A DNA stretch of 52,052 nt from an uncultured Gammaproteobacteria bacterium (GTDB lineage: Bacteria > Pseudomonadota > Gammaproteobacteria > Arenicellales > CALHMG01). Every line of letters starts with the position of its first letter. The stretch's first letter is position 1. The translations under genes were made by a program, and so were the position numbers. Below the pieces are notes generated by a model, which saw only the letters and a list, made by a program, of their open reading frames with translations, was not told the origin of the DNA and searched no databases. The stretch spans positions 1 through 52,052 of the forward strand of contig CALHMG010000254.1 of the NCBI GenBank assembly GCA_938034705.1, written 5' to 3'. Below are positions 1 to 8,753 of this stretch, one piece after another.

Positions 1-34
1 GGTCATCGGATCAGCATCTGTAGTTCATGGACAG

Positions 35-59
35 CCCTGGCGGCGCGATGCCGTCAGGG
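35..59 (-). terminator. Hairpin downstream of the flavoprotein gene
   Basis: Nine-base arms (35-43 and 51-59, one G-U type mismatch) enclose a 7-base loop, starting 33 bases past the stop codon at 92-94. No clear U tract follows on the minus strand, so it may be a weak terminator or a 3' stabilising hairpin. Confidence 0.35.
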
Positions 60-91
60 CCGGGACTCAAACTTTACCACTTTGGGCGATA

Positions 92-2503
92 TCAGGCTCG
101 AAGTCGCTCACTTGCGGGGTCCCACGCAGGCTCGGCGAGCACACTTGCCCGACGTTTTTCACCCAGTAGCTCGATGGAAAATTCGGAACCCGGTGCCGCA
201 AACTCACTTTCGACGTAGGCAAATGCCAGCGTCTTGCCGACGGCTGGACACCATGCACCCGATGTAGTCACGCCGATAATTTTTCCATCCGCGATGACCG
301 GCTCGTTACCGCGGGGCTCGTTGTCGCTGTTTTCAACTTCGCAGTACACAAGCCTCGTCTTGATCTCCTGCGTCTGCCTGGCGACCAAAGCGGCCTTGCC
401 GATAAAGTCTTTGTCGAAATCCACGAAGCGATCACAGTCGGCTTCGATCGTGGTGATCTCGGTGGTGAGTTCCGAACCCCACCCCTTGTACGCCTTTTCC
501 ATACGCAGACTGTTCAGCGCGTAGGCGCCAAAGTTCACGATACCGTGGCTTTCGCCTGCTGCAAAAACCGCGTCGTAAACATCAGGCATCGCCTTCATCG
601 GCGTGTGCAGTTCCCAACCGAGTTCGCCGGCGTAAGACACGCGCAGGGCGCGAACCGGATGGCCAGCGATTTCGATCGTCTGCGCGGTCAGCCAGCGAAA
701 GTTCGCGTTATCAAGAGATGCGTCTGTGACCGCGCCTAAAACGTCTCGCGAACGGGGTCCGGTCAGTACAAGCACGCCATAGTCATCAGTCACGTTCGCA
801 ATCGCGACATCTTCGTTCGATTCAACGTGCTGGTTCAGCCAGTCAAAGTCATGAACTTCGGCGACCGCTGCAGACAGAAGATAAAACTCGTCATTGCCCA
901 GATGGGTAATCGTCACTTCAGATTCGATAAAACCGGACTCGGTCAGCATGTAGCCAAGACCGACTCCACCATCGCGCTTCGGTACCTTGTTGGTATAGAC
1001 ACGATCCAGAAACTTACGCGCATCCTTGCCCGTTACCGAATACTTGGCGAACGTCGACAGATCCATGATGCCAACCTTCTCGCGTACCGCCATACACTCG
1101 GCATTTACCGGCTCAAACCAGTTGGAGTGCCTGAAACTCAATTCCTCAGGCTTGCCATCAAGAGAAAACCACTTGGCACGCTCCCAACCGTAAATATCGA
1201 TAAATACGGCACCGGCGTCCTTCAGACGCTCATAGATTGGCGTCGTTCGAACCGGCCGCCCCGCGTCGCGAGCCTCGCCCGGATAGTAAACCGAGTACAT
1301 GTGTTCGTATTCATCACAGGCTTTTGCCACGGCATGATCACCGACAGCCCAGTCATCAAAACGTCGCGGATCCAGTTCACGCGGATTGATTTCAGACTGA
1401 CCATGAACCATCCACTGCGCCAGATATTTACCTACGCCGCCACCCTGGCAGATACCGATACTCGCACCGCAATTCATCCAGTAATTCTTCAGACCCTTTG
1501 CCGGACCCACGAGAAAATTACCGTCCGGCGTGTGCGTGATCGGCCCGGACACAATGCGCTTGATACCCGAATTCATGGCACACGGGACTCGTTCCAGCGC
1601 TTTCTCGACCCACGGTGCGATGCGATCAAGATCCGGCGGCAACAGCTCCATGTCGAAACTCCAGTCCATACCGTCGAGCGCCCACGCCTCGGAGTTCTCG
1701 GTTTCGTACGGGCCGATGAGAATACCGCGCTGCTCCTGTCGAATGTACGACGAAGAATACGGGTCACGAACAACCGGCAGTTCCTTGGTAAGTCCATCGA
1801 CCTCGGGAACGTTCTCGGTAACCAGATACTGATGAACCATGTTGACGATGGGCACCTTCAAGCCCACAAAGGCGCCGACCTCTGCCCCGTAACACCCTGC
1901 CGCGTTTACGACGTGCTCACAGGTGATGTCACCCTTCTCCGTTGAAACTTTCCACTCACCCGTTGGCGTTGCGGAAATGTCGAGAACGCGATTGTGGCGT
2001 TCAAATACGGCGCCGGCCTCCCTCGCTTCCATCACCAGACAGTTCAGAGTGCCTGTCGGATCGGTATGTCCATCGTCAGGGGTGTAGTAGCCGGCGATCG
2101 CGTCATCGGCCACCAGTAGAGGATGCACCTCCTTGATTTCCGATGGCGACAGTATCTGGCTCTCGTAGCCAATCAGGTCGCCAACACCTTTTACGTATTT
2201 GAACCACTCCAGATGGTCAGGCTCGGTTGCCAGTCGCAAACTGCCGCAGCCGTGCCAGCCGGTGCTGTTGTATTTGGCTTCCAGTTCCTTGTAGAGCTTG
2301 ATGCTTTCCTGATGAATCTTGCCGACGTTCAGACTGGCGATGAAATTGGGTATCAGACCCGCGGCATGCCACGTCGATCCGGACGTCAGCTCGCCTTTCT
2401 CGACCAGCACAACGTCATTCCATCCTTCTCGCGTCAGATGGTACGCAAGGCTTACACCCAGCATTCCTCCACCGACAATGACTACTCGCGCCTGGCTTTT
2501 CAT
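92..2503 (-). CDS. Dimethylglycine/sarcosine dehydrogenase-like FAD oxidoreductase with GcvT domain
   Basis: This 803-residue flavoprotein probably demethylates an N-methylated amino acid such as dimethylglycine or sarcosine, passing the C1 unit to tetrahydrofolate. The N-terminus carries a dinucleotide-binding GGGMLG motif (about residues 11-16), followed by GSTWHAAGL, the segment that in mammalian dimethylglycine dehydrogenase holds the histidine covalently linked to FAD. A DAO-type oxidase domain fills about 1-370, a middle FAO_M-like linker about 370-430, and an aminomethyltransferase (GcvT plus its C-terminal barrel) about 430-800. The length matches the bacterial GcvT-family flavoproteins. 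It stands alone, with no glycine-betaine catabolic genes beside it, so the exact substrate is not determined. No signal peptide is seen, so it is cytoplasmic. Confidence 0.88.
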   Translation of the reverse strand: MKSQARVVIVGGGMLGVSLAYHLTREGWNDVVLVEKGELTSGSTWHAAGLIPNFIASLNVGKIHQESIKLYKELEAKYNSTGWHGCGSLRLATEPDHLEWFKYVKGVGDLIGYESQILSPSEIKEVHPLLVADDAIAGYYTPDDGHTDPTGTLNCLVMEAREAGAVFERHNRVLDISATPTGEWKVSTEKGDITCEHVVNAAGCYGAEVGAFVGLKVPIVNMVHQYLVTENVPEVDGLTKELPVVRDPYSSSYIRQEQRGILIGPYETENSEAWALDGMDWSFDMELLPPDLDRIAPWVEKALERVPCAMNSGIKRIVSGPITHTPDGNFLVGPAKGLKNYWMNCGASIGICQGGGVGKYLAQWMVHGQSEINPRELDPRRFDDWAVGDHAVAKACDEYEHMYSVYYPGEARDAGRPVRTTPIYERLKDAGAVFIDIYGWERAKWFSLDGKPEELSFRHSNWFEPVNAECMAVREKVGIMDLSTFAKYSVTGKDARKFLDRVYTNKVPKRDGGVGLGYMLTESGFIESEVTITHLGNDEFYLLSAAVAEVHDFDWLNQHVESNEDVAIANVTDDYGVLVLTGPRSRDVLGAVTDASLDNANFRWLTAQTIEIAGHPVRALRVSYAGELGWELHTPMKAMPDVYDAVFAAGESHGIVNFGAYALNSLRMEKAYKGWGSELTTEITTIEADCDRFVDFDKDFIGKAALVARQTQEIKTRLVYCEVENSDNEPRGNEPVIADGKIIGVTTSGAWCPAVGKTLAFAYVESEFAAPGSEFSIELLGEKRRASVLAEPAWDPASERLRA

Positions 2504-2708
2504 CTATCCAATAGCTCCGTACTTGTTCCGGGTGCACCGACGCCGCGGAGTTGCGACGCCATGTTGATTGTTGTTGATTGTTGTTCGAACGCCACGAATC
2601 AAAGACAGAAATCAAAGCCTTTGGGTGTCGTGGACAAGACGAGAGTTTGGCAGCAGCGGTCCTGCGCAATCAATGCGTAACGACGACATGGGTGACGCAT
2701 CAATGAGG

Positions 2709-3227
2709 TCAGATACTGTCTTTACGTGGGTCCAGCAACTCACCGGACTCCGGCGGGATCTTCAGCGGGAGGCTGGGCGGCTCGACGATTTCCATATTAA
2801 GGCTTCCGAGATCATCGTAGGATTTTTTGGAGAACGGATTCAGGATGCGAATCGGCTTGTCAGACTTGATCCCCTCGTCGACGAGATTTTCCAGACGCTC
2901 GGCAAGCATGGGTTGCCACGGCAGCTTGTAGTAGCTGGGCTGGTAGTCATTCCCGACCTTGAGCCAGAGATAGATTGCGCGCCCTTCAACGATATCCAGC
3001 CCCAGAACCTGCGCGTCGTCGACATTGCGTTTAAACCACTCGTGGGCCATCGGTTTAGGCTGACTCAGCACTTCAGTCAGACCGAGATACACCACGGGCA
3101 CAAACATCGTGGTCAAAAATACAGCGAGCGTTCGCAGCGCCAGTTTGCTTCGCGACCACACCGCGATATTTGCCAGTACCGCGGCAATGACGATGGCGAC
3201 GACAAAAAGCAACAACATACTGTTCAT
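2709..3227 (-). CDS. Hypothetical membrane protein, 172 aa
   Basis: I do not recognise a family. The N-terminus has two hydrophobic segments (about residues 3-22 and 33-52) separated by a short basic stretch, suggesting two membrane spans with the remaining 120 residues as a soluble tail. The tail is Pro- and acidic-rich near the end. The gene is transcribed away from the GGDEF/EAL gene at 3511, and 205 bases separate it from the downstream flavoprotein gene. It could be a small envelope protein of the inner membrane. Codon usage and base composition look like the neighbours. Confidence refers to it being a real gene. Confidence 0.65.
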   Translation of the reverse strand: MNSMLLLFVVAIVIAAVLANIAVWSRSKLALRTLAVFLTTMFVPVVYLGLTEVLSQPKPMAHEWFKRNVDDAQVLGLDIVEGRAIYLWLKVGNDYQPSYYKLPWQPMLAERLENLVDEGIKSDKPIRILNPFSKKSYDDLGSLNMEIVEPPSLPLKIPPESGELLDPRKDSI

Positions 3228-3510
3228 GACGAATGTGTCCGTTGGCCACCGGGTTCAGGGTGAATCGGGATGTCACGGGGCCGGACCAGGGGGTTCAGCC
3301 GCGAACCAAATTTCGAGGTAGACACGTCAGTTTACCTCCCCCACAAGGATGAGGGAATTGAATCAGGTCCCGGGGACCGCGCGTGGAAACTGTCGCCTGT
3401 CAGCCGTTAAAATTGTTAATCACACATGGCAGGGCAACTTTGGGACAATCGCCGGCCCGTCGTGAGTGAATGAATGAATCACCTCGCATTATCAAGACAA
3501 GGATGTCGAT
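3228..3510. other. Divergent intergenic region
   Basis: This region lies between two divergent genes and must hold both promoters. I see a perfect 6-base palindrome with a one-base centre at 3366-3378 (GGTCCC-G-GGGACC), which could be an operator, and a good ribosome site AAGGA at about 3498-3502 for the gene at 3511. I see no convincing sigma70 hexamer pair. Confidence 0.4.
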
Positions 3511-5601
3511 ATGCAGCAGTTGCGTCAGATTGGAGGGGCGTACCCCGCCTCCGCCAATCAGCTTCTGGAAAAACAGTCGCTGCGACTGAAACGCAGCTAT
3601 ATCGTGGCAACGCTCTTGCTCGGCGTTGTGCTGTTCGCCAGTTTCTGGATGCTGGATAACAATATTCAATCTCAGCGTACGCACGCCCAGCTGATTTCAC
3701 TGAGCAGCTCCCAACAGCTCGTTTATCGACAGCTCTTTGAACGATCGACACATCTGAAATCCGCCATCGATGACGAAAGCGCGAGCCAACGATACATCGA
3801 GCAGATTCGCGCGCGACTTTGGGAAGACGTCGCCACGCTCGAAGTGAATCAGTCGAACATGTATCAGCTCCTGGGGAGTCTGGGCGATACGGAATCCAGC
3901 CGTATTCTGCGCGGCATCTACTTCGAAGCGCCGCATCGACTGGCGCAAAGACAGAAGTCTTACTCGCGACGTTTAAAGACTGTGCTTGAGTCATCAATCC
4001 GTGAACTCCGGGCGTTACCTGGAGCATGGGTGCCACTCGACACGGCATCTGCCAGCCAGGGGCTGTTGTCCCACGGGTATCGTGAAGCCCTGCAGGCGGT
4101 CGTGCGCAATCTTGAGCGGGAAACCCATGAACTGTCGATGATGCATCGCTTGCTGACAGGCGTGATTGTATTCGTCCTTTTGCTCGAGGCACTGTTGATA
4201 TACAGACCCTTGGCGAACGGTCTACGACGCGTCAATCGACAGGTTGTGGATGCACAGAAGTCACTGGATCAGCTCGCATTTTATGACGAGGTCACCCAGC
4301 TTCCCAATCGCAACGAACTGGTTCGCAAGTACACGACACTGTCAGAGGAAGATCCGGCGAGGAACGTCTCGCTGATTCTGCTTCGAATTCAAAACCTGAC
4401 AAATCTCCAGACGGCAATTGGTGTCGAAAACGCTGACCAGTTTATCTTTGACCTCTCCACTCGACTCGAAGGTTTGCTGCCTGCGCAATGCGATGTTGCC
4501 CGAACTGGCTACGAAGAGTTCTGCCTCCTGCACACCGGACAGTTCAGCCAGGAGTTTCTCACCAGAATAGAAAGGCTTGTCGAGGCGGTGAGTCATGTTC
4601 TCTATGTCCGAGATATTCCGGCGTTCCCTAAAGTCGCAGCGAGCATTGTGCACCTGCCAGAGCACAGCACGACAATCGAACGAGCGCTGATGAATGCCAG
4701 ACTCACCATTGCACATCAATCCGGTGAAATGACGCTTGTCTCGATTTACAACCCGAAAACGGGCGTCGCTCTTGAACGCGAAGAACAGCTTGCGACCGAG
4801 CTTCGCCGCGCGATCGCCAACAACGAGTTCGTTCCCTGGTATCAGGTGAAGCTGAACACAGCCACCGGTTCGATCGAGGGCGTCGAAGCGCTCATACGGT
4901 GGCAGCACCCGGTTCGTGGGTTACTCCTGCCAGAGCAGTTTCTTCCTCTCGCAGAAAAGACGGGACTCATTGTGCCGATGACCTGGGGCCTTCTGCCCCA
5001 GATCACCACTGACATGAACACCTGGAAGTCGTCAGACCTGGATCCTATTCGTGTCGCCATCAATTTGTCCGAGGCGGTTTTGCTCGACACGGGATTCACG
5101 GCCCAAATAGACCACCTCCTGTCAAACATTGGCGACTACGATCCGTCGCGTCCTCCGATTGAATTTGAAATTACCGAAAACGTCGCACTCTCGGAATTCA
5201 AGGAGAGAATCGATCGAGCTTTACGCTACGCGCGAAGCCGGGGCATCGAAATTGCACTCGATGACTTTGGAACCGGGTACGCTTCACTCACGCACCTGAC
5301 AAACCTCGACTACGACATGATCAAGATCGATCAGCGTTTTATTCGCGACATGGTCAGCGACGTTAACTCGAGGTCCATCGTCGAATCAGTGGTAGCGATG
5401 TGTGCCAAAATGAATAAAACCTGTATTGCCGAAGGAATTGAAAATCGCGAGCAGTCGGTTGTTCTCGATGCACTGGGGTGTGACATCCAGCAGGGTTTTT
5501 TGTTTGCGAAGCCGGCTGCGGCGCAGGACATTCCGAAAATCATCAATCGTCCCCGAGCGGTGTCTCTGGCCGGGAAAAACCCGGAACCTCGGACAATTTA
5601 G
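3511..5601 (+). CDS. Membrane-bound GGDEF-EAL protein, probable c-di-GMP phosphodiesterase
   Basis: The 696-residue protein has transmembrane helix 1 at about 30-48, a helical periplasmic sensor region at about 50-212, and helix 2 at about 213-233. The GGDEF domain spans about 255-415 and the EAL domain about 425-680. In the GGDEF domain the signature is RTGYEEF at 331-337 instead of GGDEF, so cyclase activity is probably lost. The EAL domain keeps its key motifs: EAL at 459-461, ITEN, DDFGTG, the KID lysine, AEGIE and QGF. It should therefore hydrolyse c-di-GMP, with the GGDEF part as a possible GTP sensor. An AAGGA ribosome site precedes the ATG. Only 8 bases separate it from the solute-binding protein gene, so the two are probably co-transcribed and the periplasmic region may sense that protein. 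Confidence 0.92.
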   Translation: MQQLRQIGGAYPASANQLLEKQSLRLKRSYIVATLLLGVVLFASFWMLDNNIQSQRTHAQLISLSSSQQLVYRQLFERSTHLKSAIDDESASQRYIEQIRARLWEDVATLEVNQSNMYQLLGSLGDTESSRILRGIYFEAPHRLAQRQKSYSRRLKTVLESSIRELRALPGAWVPLDTASASQGLLSHGYREALQAVVRNLERETHELSMMHRLLTGVIVFVLLLEALLIYRPLANGLRRVNRQVVDAQKSLDQLAFYDEVTQLPNRNELVRKYTTLSEEDPARNVSLILLRIQNLTNLQTAIGVENADQFIFDLSTRLEGLLPAQCDVARTGYEEFCLLHTGQFSQEFLTRIERLVEAVSHVLYVRDIPAFPKVAASIVHLPEHSTTIERALMNARLTIAHQSGEMTLVSIYNPKTGVALEREEQLATELRRAIANNEFVPWYQVKLNTATGSIEGVEALIRWQHPVRGLLLPEQFLPLAEKTGLIVPMTWGLLPQITTDMNTWKSSDLDPIRVAINLSEAVLLDTGFTAQIDHLLSNIGDYDPSRPPIEFEITENVALSEFKERIDRALRYARSRGIEIALDDFGTGYASLTHLTNLDYDMIKIDQRFIRDMVSDVNSRSIVESVVAMCAKMNKTCIAEGIENREQSVVLDALGCDIQQGFLFAKPAAAQDIPKIINRPRAVSLAGKNPEPRTI

Positions 5602-5609
5602 ACCAATCT

Positions 5610-6917
5610 GTGAAACTCTCGATCGATCAATCCATGAACACCCTGCGCGCCATTGCTCTCGTTGCCGTATCGATCGTCGGGATCGGTGTTTCGAGCTCGG
5701 TCACGGCGCAGCCGGCAGCCGAAATCGTGCACTGGTGGTATCGCGGTGGCGATGCGGCTGCCGTCAAGGTTCTCATAGATGAATTCGAACGACGTGGCGG
5801 CAAGTGGATCAACTCCGTTGAAGCCGACTACGTCGGAGTCCGCGAGCAGGTCATTTCCAGACTGGCGAGAGGTTACCCACCGACAGCGATGCAGTGGAAC
5901 GGAGGACTTGAAACTCACCAGCTGGCAGAGCTCGGTTTTCTGAACCAGGTCAAGGCGCTTGGACTGGGACACGACTGGCCGAACACTATTGCCAAACCGG
6001 TTCTCGATCTGGTGCAGAGTCAGCAAGACTTTGTGGGTGTCCCCGTGAATGTCCATGGGGAAAACTGGATGTGGCACAACCCGGGTGTGTTGTCCCAGCT
6101 GGGTCTCGCACTGCCAACAACGTTCGATGAGCTACTAAAAATGGCGCCCGCCATTGAGGCTGCCGGCATCACACCGATCCTTGTCAGCGAACAGATCTGG
6201 CAGCGACGAATTTTCTTCAACAGTGTTTTGCTTGCGGTCGCCGGCGCTGACATTTACACAAGACTGTACCGTGACCTCGACGCCTCGATTCTCGACAGCA
6301 AGGATTTTCACAACGCGCTTAACGTCTACAGCAAACTTGTCAGCTTTGCGCGCCCTGCGAAAAAGGGCAACGCGTGGAATGATCAGGCTCGGGCGCTGGC
6401 CGACGGTGAAGGTGCTTTTCACTTCATGGGTGACTGGGCGAAAAGCGAACTCTTGCTGTACAACAAAGAACTCAACGTGGATTTCGATTGCAGTCTCGCC
6501 CCCGGCAGCGAAGATCACTATATCTTTTTGATCGATGTTTTCATCTTCGGTCGCGTCATCGATCCTCAGGAAATCGCGGTCCAGAAAAAACTGGCGCGCA
6601 TGTTACTCGAGCCTGAACTGCAGCGACGATTTAACGCCGTCAAAGGATCAGTTTCACCGCGACTTGATACCGATCTAGCCACGCTCGACAAGTGCTCAAA
6701 AATCGCCGCCCACCAGATCGCGCGCCCTGACGCGCTGCAGCCGGCTATGTCCAACGTCGGCGATGGTGAATTTCAAAGCGATTTTGAAACCGCGATCTCA
6801 ACCCTGTTTGATAAACCGGCTATGAGCGCGCAATCACGAATCACGCTGTTCAGGAACGCAATAAAGCGTCAGCTGACCCGACTATCATCTCGGACAGGCA
6901 AGCCGGAATCCGGCTAG
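5610..6917 (+). CDS. Extracellular solute-binding protein, sugar ABC type (family 1)
   Basis: A periplasmic binding protein of about 430 residues. The segment around residues 140-155 (VNVHGENWMWHNP) is typical of glucose/mannose-type family-1 binding proteins. A signal peptide ending at about TAQPAA is clear. The GTG at 5610 is the first start, but an ATG at 5634 gives a cleaner signal peptide and is equally possible; neither has a strong ribosome site. No permease or ATPase gene lies nearby, so it either serves a transporter elsewhere or works as a ligand-sensing partner of the c-di-GMP protein encoded 8 bases upstream. Its 3' end overlaps the convergent gene at 6914 by 4 bases. Confidence 0.88.
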   Translation: MKLSIDQSMNTLRAIALVAVSIVGIGVSSSVTAQPAAEIVHWWYRGGDAAAVKVLIDEFERRGGKWINSVEADYVGVREQVISRLARGYPPTAMQWNGGLETHQLAELGFLNQVKALGLGHDWPNTIAKPVLDLVQSQQDFVGVPVNVHGENWMWHNPGVLSQLGLALPTTFDELLKMAPAIEAAGITPILVSEQIWQRRIFFNSVLLAVAGADIYTRLYRDLDASILDSKDFHNALNVYSKLVSFARPAKKGNAWNDQARALADGEGAFHFMGDWAKSELLLYNKELNVDFDCSLAPGSEDHYIFLIDVFIFGRVIDPQEIAVQKKLARMLLEPELQRRFNAVKGSVSPRLDTDLATLDKCSKIAAHQIARPDALQPAMSNVGDGEFQSDFETAISTLFDKPAMSAQSRITLFRNAIKRQLTRLSSRTGKPESG

Positions 6918-7558
6918 TTTCGTGGCTTGGCGCCGCCGCGGGTAATCAGTCGTTTGCGTAAAGTAGTCACGCTCCCGTCTACAAGCTCGCCCTGTTCTGT
7001 CAGTTTGAATCTGAACGCGGTTTCTTCCTGGTTACGTCGATAAAGCTCCAGATTCGTATCGAGAATCTGACGAAGCGAATCGTATTGCTGTCGCACGCTG
7101 ACGATAACGTTGACCGGAACTTTCATTCCGTTATCCAGTGGACCGTACTGATGGACGTTGACAATGTACTCACCCGCGACGATCCCGCGACTGTAGGAAA
7201 TTTCGTAGTTCTTGCCAGAGGCGTCGCCTTCGATACCAAGGTCGTCGCGAAGAAGATTAAAGTGCACGCCGTTCTGGTTGAAAAATCCTACCGGGATATC
7301 ATTTGGCGCCTGCACCCAGAGATCCACGTCCGCCGCCATCTCGCCCGGCCAATGAATCTCGATCACGACGCTTCCGGGAGCTTCCTGCTCCTCTGTCTGA
7401 TCTTCGGACTTCGACAGATGTGGCAGCATCAGCACCACCATTGCAATAAAGCCCACCAGCGTGAGCATTAGAACATCACGAAAGACCGTCGAACCGGGAT
7501 CGTCTTCGAATTCTTCAGCGTCCCACACGCCGCTCTCCAAGATCCACCGTAGCGTCAA
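6914..7558 (-). CDS. ExbD-like single-span protein with DUF2135-like periplasmic domain
   Basis: The 214-residue protein has one membrane helix at about 29-47, preceded by Asp28 in FRDVLMLTLVGF. This resembles the proton-carrying Asp segment of ExbD/TolR, where the motif is like DVMLVLLIIFM. The periplasmic part is not the usual ExbD fold: WPGEMAADVDLWVQAPND and the following segment resemble DUF2135/YfaP-type beta domains. The gene overlaps the upstream TolQ/ExbB-like channel gene by 44 bases, strongly suggesting a stator pair. Inference: a proton-driven motor unit whose ExbD output domain has been replaced. The target in the envelope is unknown. Confidence 0.7.
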   Translation of the reverse strand: MTLRWILESGVWDAEEFEDDPGSTVFRDVLMLTLVGFIAMVVLMLPHLSKSEDQTEEQEAPGSVVIEIHWPGEMAADVDLWVQAPNDIPVGFFNQNGVHFNLLRDDLGIEGDASGKNYEISYSRGIVAGEYIVNVHQYGPLDNGMKVPVNVIVSVRQQYDSLRQILDTNLELYRRNQEETAFRFKLTEQGELVDGSVTTLRKRLITRGGAKPRN

Positions 7559-8138
7559 ACAAAGCCAGTGTGCCGGCCGACAACATTCGATAGTTGATGT
7601 TCAACCAGACATGGAGAATCGCGCCAACAAGGGTCGTGTAGAGCGCGATCGACATGCCGGTGATGAGGGTCGAGATCATGGGAGCCACCTTTTCGGTGCT
7701 CGACGCAGCCTCCGGGTCGACACCCGAGAGCGCGAGAATAAAACCAATGACGGTGCCGACCAGACCCAGGAACACCAGCGTGTTGGCAACGTGACGGACG
7801 CCAACGGCATCATTGGTCAGTTTCAGACGCAGTAGATTAGCGCGCATCGTGCGTTCACCCGCCTGCTGCCCGCGTACCGCCGACAGATAGCCAGCGGGTC
7901 GACTGTTCACTCCGGGGGTTCCCGCACGCACCGCCGTCAGATCACGGCTGACTACAATCACCTTGTACAGACAAAGCGCAAACCCATAAGTAAATACGAG
8001 CGCAATCAATCCGATGAGCCATCCGGTGTAGCCGTCAAATGCATCGTCAAGCCAACCCTGCAGCCAGACCGCGACAACCATTCCTATCGCCACAACGTTG
8101 ACGATGATAAAGCGCAAAAGCAAAAGCCAGGATTGCAT
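7515..8138 (-). CDS. MotA/TolQ/ExbB-family proton channel protein
   Basis: The 207-residue inner-membrane protein has hydrophobic segments at about 8-28, 38-62, 113-135 and 150-178. FLGLVGTVIGF is the conserved third-helix signature of the MotA/TolQ/ExbB channel family, followed by ALYTTLVGAI in the last helix. It would use the proton-motive force together with the single-span partner encoded in the overlapping downstream gene (7558-6914). No TonB or TolA gene is nearby. The gene starts 33 bases after the thiamine-diphosphate enzyme operon, so read-through from it is possible. Confidence 0.85.
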   Translation of the reverse strand: MQSWLLLLRFIIVNVVAIGMVVAVWLQGWLDDAFDGYTGWLIGLIALVFTYGFALCLYKVIVVSRDLTAVRAGTPGVNSRPAGYLSAVRGQQAGERTMRANLLRLKLTNDAVGVRHVANTLVFLGLVGTVIGFILALSGVDPEAASSTEKVAPMISTLITGMSIALYTTLVGAILHVWLNINYRMLSAGTLALFDATVDLGERRVGR

Positions 8139-8171
8139 GTCGTTAATTTCCGGTAAGTTGAGCCTGGTCGA

Positions 8172-8753
8172 TCAGATAGTGCCAAGCACCGCGCGTCGAA
8201 ATCTGTTTTTGATCTCAACACCGTCAGTGGTCGGTAACGCTTTTCCCGGATCTGTGCTGGCTACTTTTACGGTCACAAAACACGTCTCTTCCGATGCGTT
8301 GATGCGTGGCACAACAGCTTCGAGCTCGGCGCCGTTTTCAACCAGATGCACGTCCTTGATCCCGTTTGCGCTCGCAATGTCCGTAAGGCTTGTATCAAAT
8401 GAGGTATGGCTTTGCTGCATTCCGGTTTCGCCGTAGTGTTCATTGTCGAGGACGACTATTGACAGATTTGGCGGTTTTCTGACGCCAATAGTCGCAAGTG
8501 ACCCAATACCCATCAGCATCTCGCCATCACCCGTAATAACGATCACCTGGCTGTCTGGCTGTGCGGTCGCAAGACCCAGTCCCATGACCGCAGCACTCCC
8601 CATTGCGCCCCAGAGATAGAAGTTACGATCGCTCGGACTGATGGCAAACACATCCCAGGTGGACGACCCGAGACCCGTCACAACCAGAGCGTCACCTCGA
8701 TCGGCGAGTATGGTTTTGACAACATCTCTGCGATTTAGTGCCTGTTCTGTCAT
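8172..8753 (-). CDS. Thiamine-diphosphate decarboxylase, C-terminal (beta) subunit, sulfopyruvate/phosphonopyruvate type
   Basis: The 193-residue protein corresponds to the cofactor-binding C-terminal half of decarboxylases such as ComE and phosphonopyruvate decarboxylase. It shows the thiamine-diphosphate/Mg motif GDG (in TGDGEMLMGIGSLATIG) followed about 27 residues later by LDNEHYGETG. It overlaps the alpha-subunit gene by 4 bases (8750-8753), so the two are translationally coupled and must form a hetero-oligomer. The natural substrate, perhaps a 2-oxoacid such as sulfopyruvate or phosphonopyruvate, cannot be decided because no sulfonate or phosphonate genes are adjacent. Confidence 0.85.
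   Translation of the reverse strand: MTEQALNRRDVVKTILADRGDALVVTGLGSSTWDVFAISPSDRNFYLWGAMGSAAVMGLGLATAQPDSQVIVITGDGEMLMGIGSLATIGVRKPPNLSIVVLDNEHYGETGMQQSHTSFDTSLTDIASANGIKDVHLVENGAELEAVVPRINASEETCFVTVKVASTDPGKALPTTDGVEIKNRFRRAVLGTI

Noticed and set aside
827-1945. 372-codon open frame on the plus strand
   Set aside because: It lies wholly antisense to the flavoprotein gene, has no domain or ribosome site, and arises from high-GC antisense frames.
2564-2585. Short TTGTTGATTG tandem repeat upstream of the flavoprotein gene
   Set aside because: Only about two copies; too small to claim function.
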